From the NCBI RefSeq assembly GCF_026810505.1, contig NZ_CP101750.1:3067254-3131253 (forward strand): a stretch of 64,000 nt of DNA, read 5' to 3'. This DNA is from Streptomyces sp. Je 1-369 (GTDB lineage Bacteria; Actinomycetota; Actinomycetes; Streptomycetales; Streptomycetaceae). Shown piece by piece: positions 63,012 to 64,000 of this stretch (positions are counted from its first letter, which is position 1; each line of letters begins with the position of its first letter). Under the pieces are notes generated by a model. The model was not told the DNA's origin. It saw only the letters and a list, made by a program, of their open reading frames with translations, and did no database searches. A program made the translations under genes and the position numbers.

Positions 63012-63896
63012 GTGAACCGATCAGCGAACCTCGGCAACCGGGCGTCGACTGTCCTGGGGCGCAAGCTCGGCGGCGAACTTCTGCGGCTGCGCGACGCCTC
63101 CGGGAAGACCCAGCACCAGGCTGCTCAGACCATCAGCGCGACCAACTCGAAGATCGTGAAGATGGAACAGGGCTGGGTACCCATACGGGACCCGGACATC
63201 CGAGTGCTGTGCGAGTTCTACGAGGTGCGGGACCTCAAGTCTGTTGCCCGGCTCCTGGAGTTGGCACGACTCGACCGGGAGCGCCGCAAGGCCAAGGGGT
63301 GGTGGCAGCACGCGCCCCAGGCGGGGGCGATGGCCGAGTACATCGCGATGGAGGACGTCGCAACCAGAGTACGAACATGGCAACAGGCCCTCGTACCAGG
63401 GCTGCTGCAGACGCCCGAGTACACGAGGGCACTCGCCGTGAGCGAAGGTCTGTGGGAGGACCCGGACGAGATCGAGGGACTCGTCGATGTGCGCATGAAG
63501 CGGCAGGCCCGCTTGTCAGGGCCGGAGCCGCTCCAGTTCTACGCGGTGATCGGGGAGTCCGCGCTCCGACAGCAGGTAGGGGGCCCCGACGTCATGCGGG
63601 CGCAGTTGCAGCACCTGCTGACGGCGGCCCAACTCCCCAACGTCCATGTCCAGGTGCTGCCGTTCCGCGCGGGCAGTCACGCATGTATCGCGGGGTCCTT
63701 CAGCATCGTCTCCTTCGCGGAGACGGAGGCGATGGACGTCGTCCACGTCGACAGCATCGCGGCTACCGTGTGGATCGAGAACGACGCCGAGAGCGCCATG
63801 TACAGGACGTTCTTCGAACGCACGGCACGCCTGAGCCTGGCCCCGCGGGACTCACTCAGCCTGATCGAGACCATCAGCGAGGACATGCACCGATGA
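63012..63896 (+). CDS. XRE-family regulator with DUF5753 domain
   Basis: The 294-residue protein starts at GTG 63012. The Cro/CI helix-turn-helix is at about 18-75 (LGGELLRLRDASGKTQHQAAQTISATNSKIVKMEQG). DUF5753 fills the rest, with the usual WQQALVPGLLQTPEYTRAL and LPFRAGSHACIAGSFSIVSF. Such regulators act with the DUF397 protein encoded just downstream (here overlapping by ATGA), as in BldB/WhiJ-type systems of Streptomyces development. The ligand or partner is unknown. Confidence 0.9.
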   Translation: MNRSANLGNRASTVLGRKLGGELLRLRDASGKTQHQAAQTISATNSKIVKMEQGWVPIRDPDIRVLCEFYEVRDLKSVARLLELARLDRERRKAKGWWQHAPQAGAMAEYIAMEDVATRVRTWQQALVPGLLQTPEYTRALAVSEGLWEDPDEIEGLVDVRMKRQARLSGPEPLQFYAVIGESALRQQVGGPDVMRAQLQHLLTAAQLPNVHVQVLPFRAGSHACIAGSFSIVSFAETEAMDVVHVDSIAATVWIENDAESAMYRTFFERTARLSLAPRDSLSLIETISEDMHR

Positions 63897-64000
63897 ACAG
63901 CTTCGACTTCATGAAGTCCAGCTACAGCACGGCGAGCGGCGAGTGCGTCGAAGTAGCGGTCAATGTTCCCGGAACTGTTGCCATACGCGATTCCAAGGAT
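63893..64000 (+). CDS. DUF397 protein, partial (3' end outside window)
   Basis: ATG 63893 overlaps the TGA of the XRE gene, so the two are translationally coupled. The 36 visible residues (MNSFDFMKSSYSTASGECVEVAV, then the phrase VAIRDSKD) match the start of DUF397 proteins: the Lys-Ser-Ser-Tyr-Ser motif, Cys-Val-Glu-Val-Ala and Arg-Asp-Ser-Lys. DUF397 proteins act with XRE/DUF5753 regulators, often as small inhibitors or toxin-like partners. Confidence 0.9.
   Translation, partial: MNSFDFMKSSYSTASGECVEVAVNVPGTVAIRDSKD

Overview
The window is chromosomal DNA of a Streptomyces-like actinomycete. The evidence is a very high G+C content with G/C-ending codons, many GTG starts, paired clpP1-clpP2 genes, a Nur-type site before an iron superoxide dismutase, a homologue of a mycothiol-linked mycobacterial oxidoreductase, and the divergent set of ATP-binding protein, XRE/DUF5753 regulator and DUF397 protein seen in many copies in Streptomyces. 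From memory, the order clpX-clpP2-clpP1-tig, then sodF, asd and pepN matches the S. coelicolor core chromosome (clpX is SCO2617, sodF SCO2633, pepN SCO2643). I could not align it here.

Layout. 1-3670: a decaying tandem family of membrane-anchored extracytoplasmic proteins (one cut by the window edge, one pseudogene, one lacking its 5' part, one complete), broken by a degenerate TnpB-type transposase gene and by a lower-G+C islet with a small secreted four-cysteine protein. 3696-8285: clpX, clpP2, clpP1 and tig with a ClgR-type box. 8415-8743: tRNA-Pro and tRNA-Gly. 8772-19935: a small membrane protein, an acyltransferase, an ABC exporter coupled to an HD-domain protein, an antiporter, a SpoIIE-type phosphatase, an Eis-like acetyltransferase, a Nei-like glycosylase and RpiB. 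20120-26822: three paralogous amino-acid permeases around an FAD oxidase and BioY. 26970-31179: Nur box, sodF with a probable 3'UTR-derived small RNA, a DsbA/FrnE-like protein and a first aminopeptidase N.

31358-45175: an AbiEi/DUF559-like protein, a secreted serine hydrolase with an (RAG)11 tract, a TAT-type phosphoesterase, a Nudix protein, a large secreted subtilase, an ECF sigma/anti-sigma pair, asd, a divergent MFS/LysR pair and a DUF1203 protein. 45356-54323: two flavin monooxygenases (one with a TetR gene and four repeated operator-like sites), a second aminopeptidase N followed by dispersed repeats, a LysR/EamA pair and a small membrane protein. 54344-64000: malQ with a translationally coupled Cys-rich repeat peptide, a secreted GH84-like protein that appears to lack its catalytic Asp pair, an HNH protein, an MscS channel, and the ATPase/XRE/DUF397 set running off the right edge.

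Shared themes are protein quality control (ClpXP1P2, trigger factor, two PepN, secreted subtilase), metal and redox response (SodF/Nur, Rv2466c-like protein) and envelope functions. No biosynthetic gene cluster, CRISPR array, prophage or complete insertion sequence is visible. The least expected items are the GH84-like protein with Gln-Asn in place of Asp-Asp, the Cys-rich peptide coupled to malQ, the TetR operator array and the paralogue cluster eroded by a mobile-element remnant.
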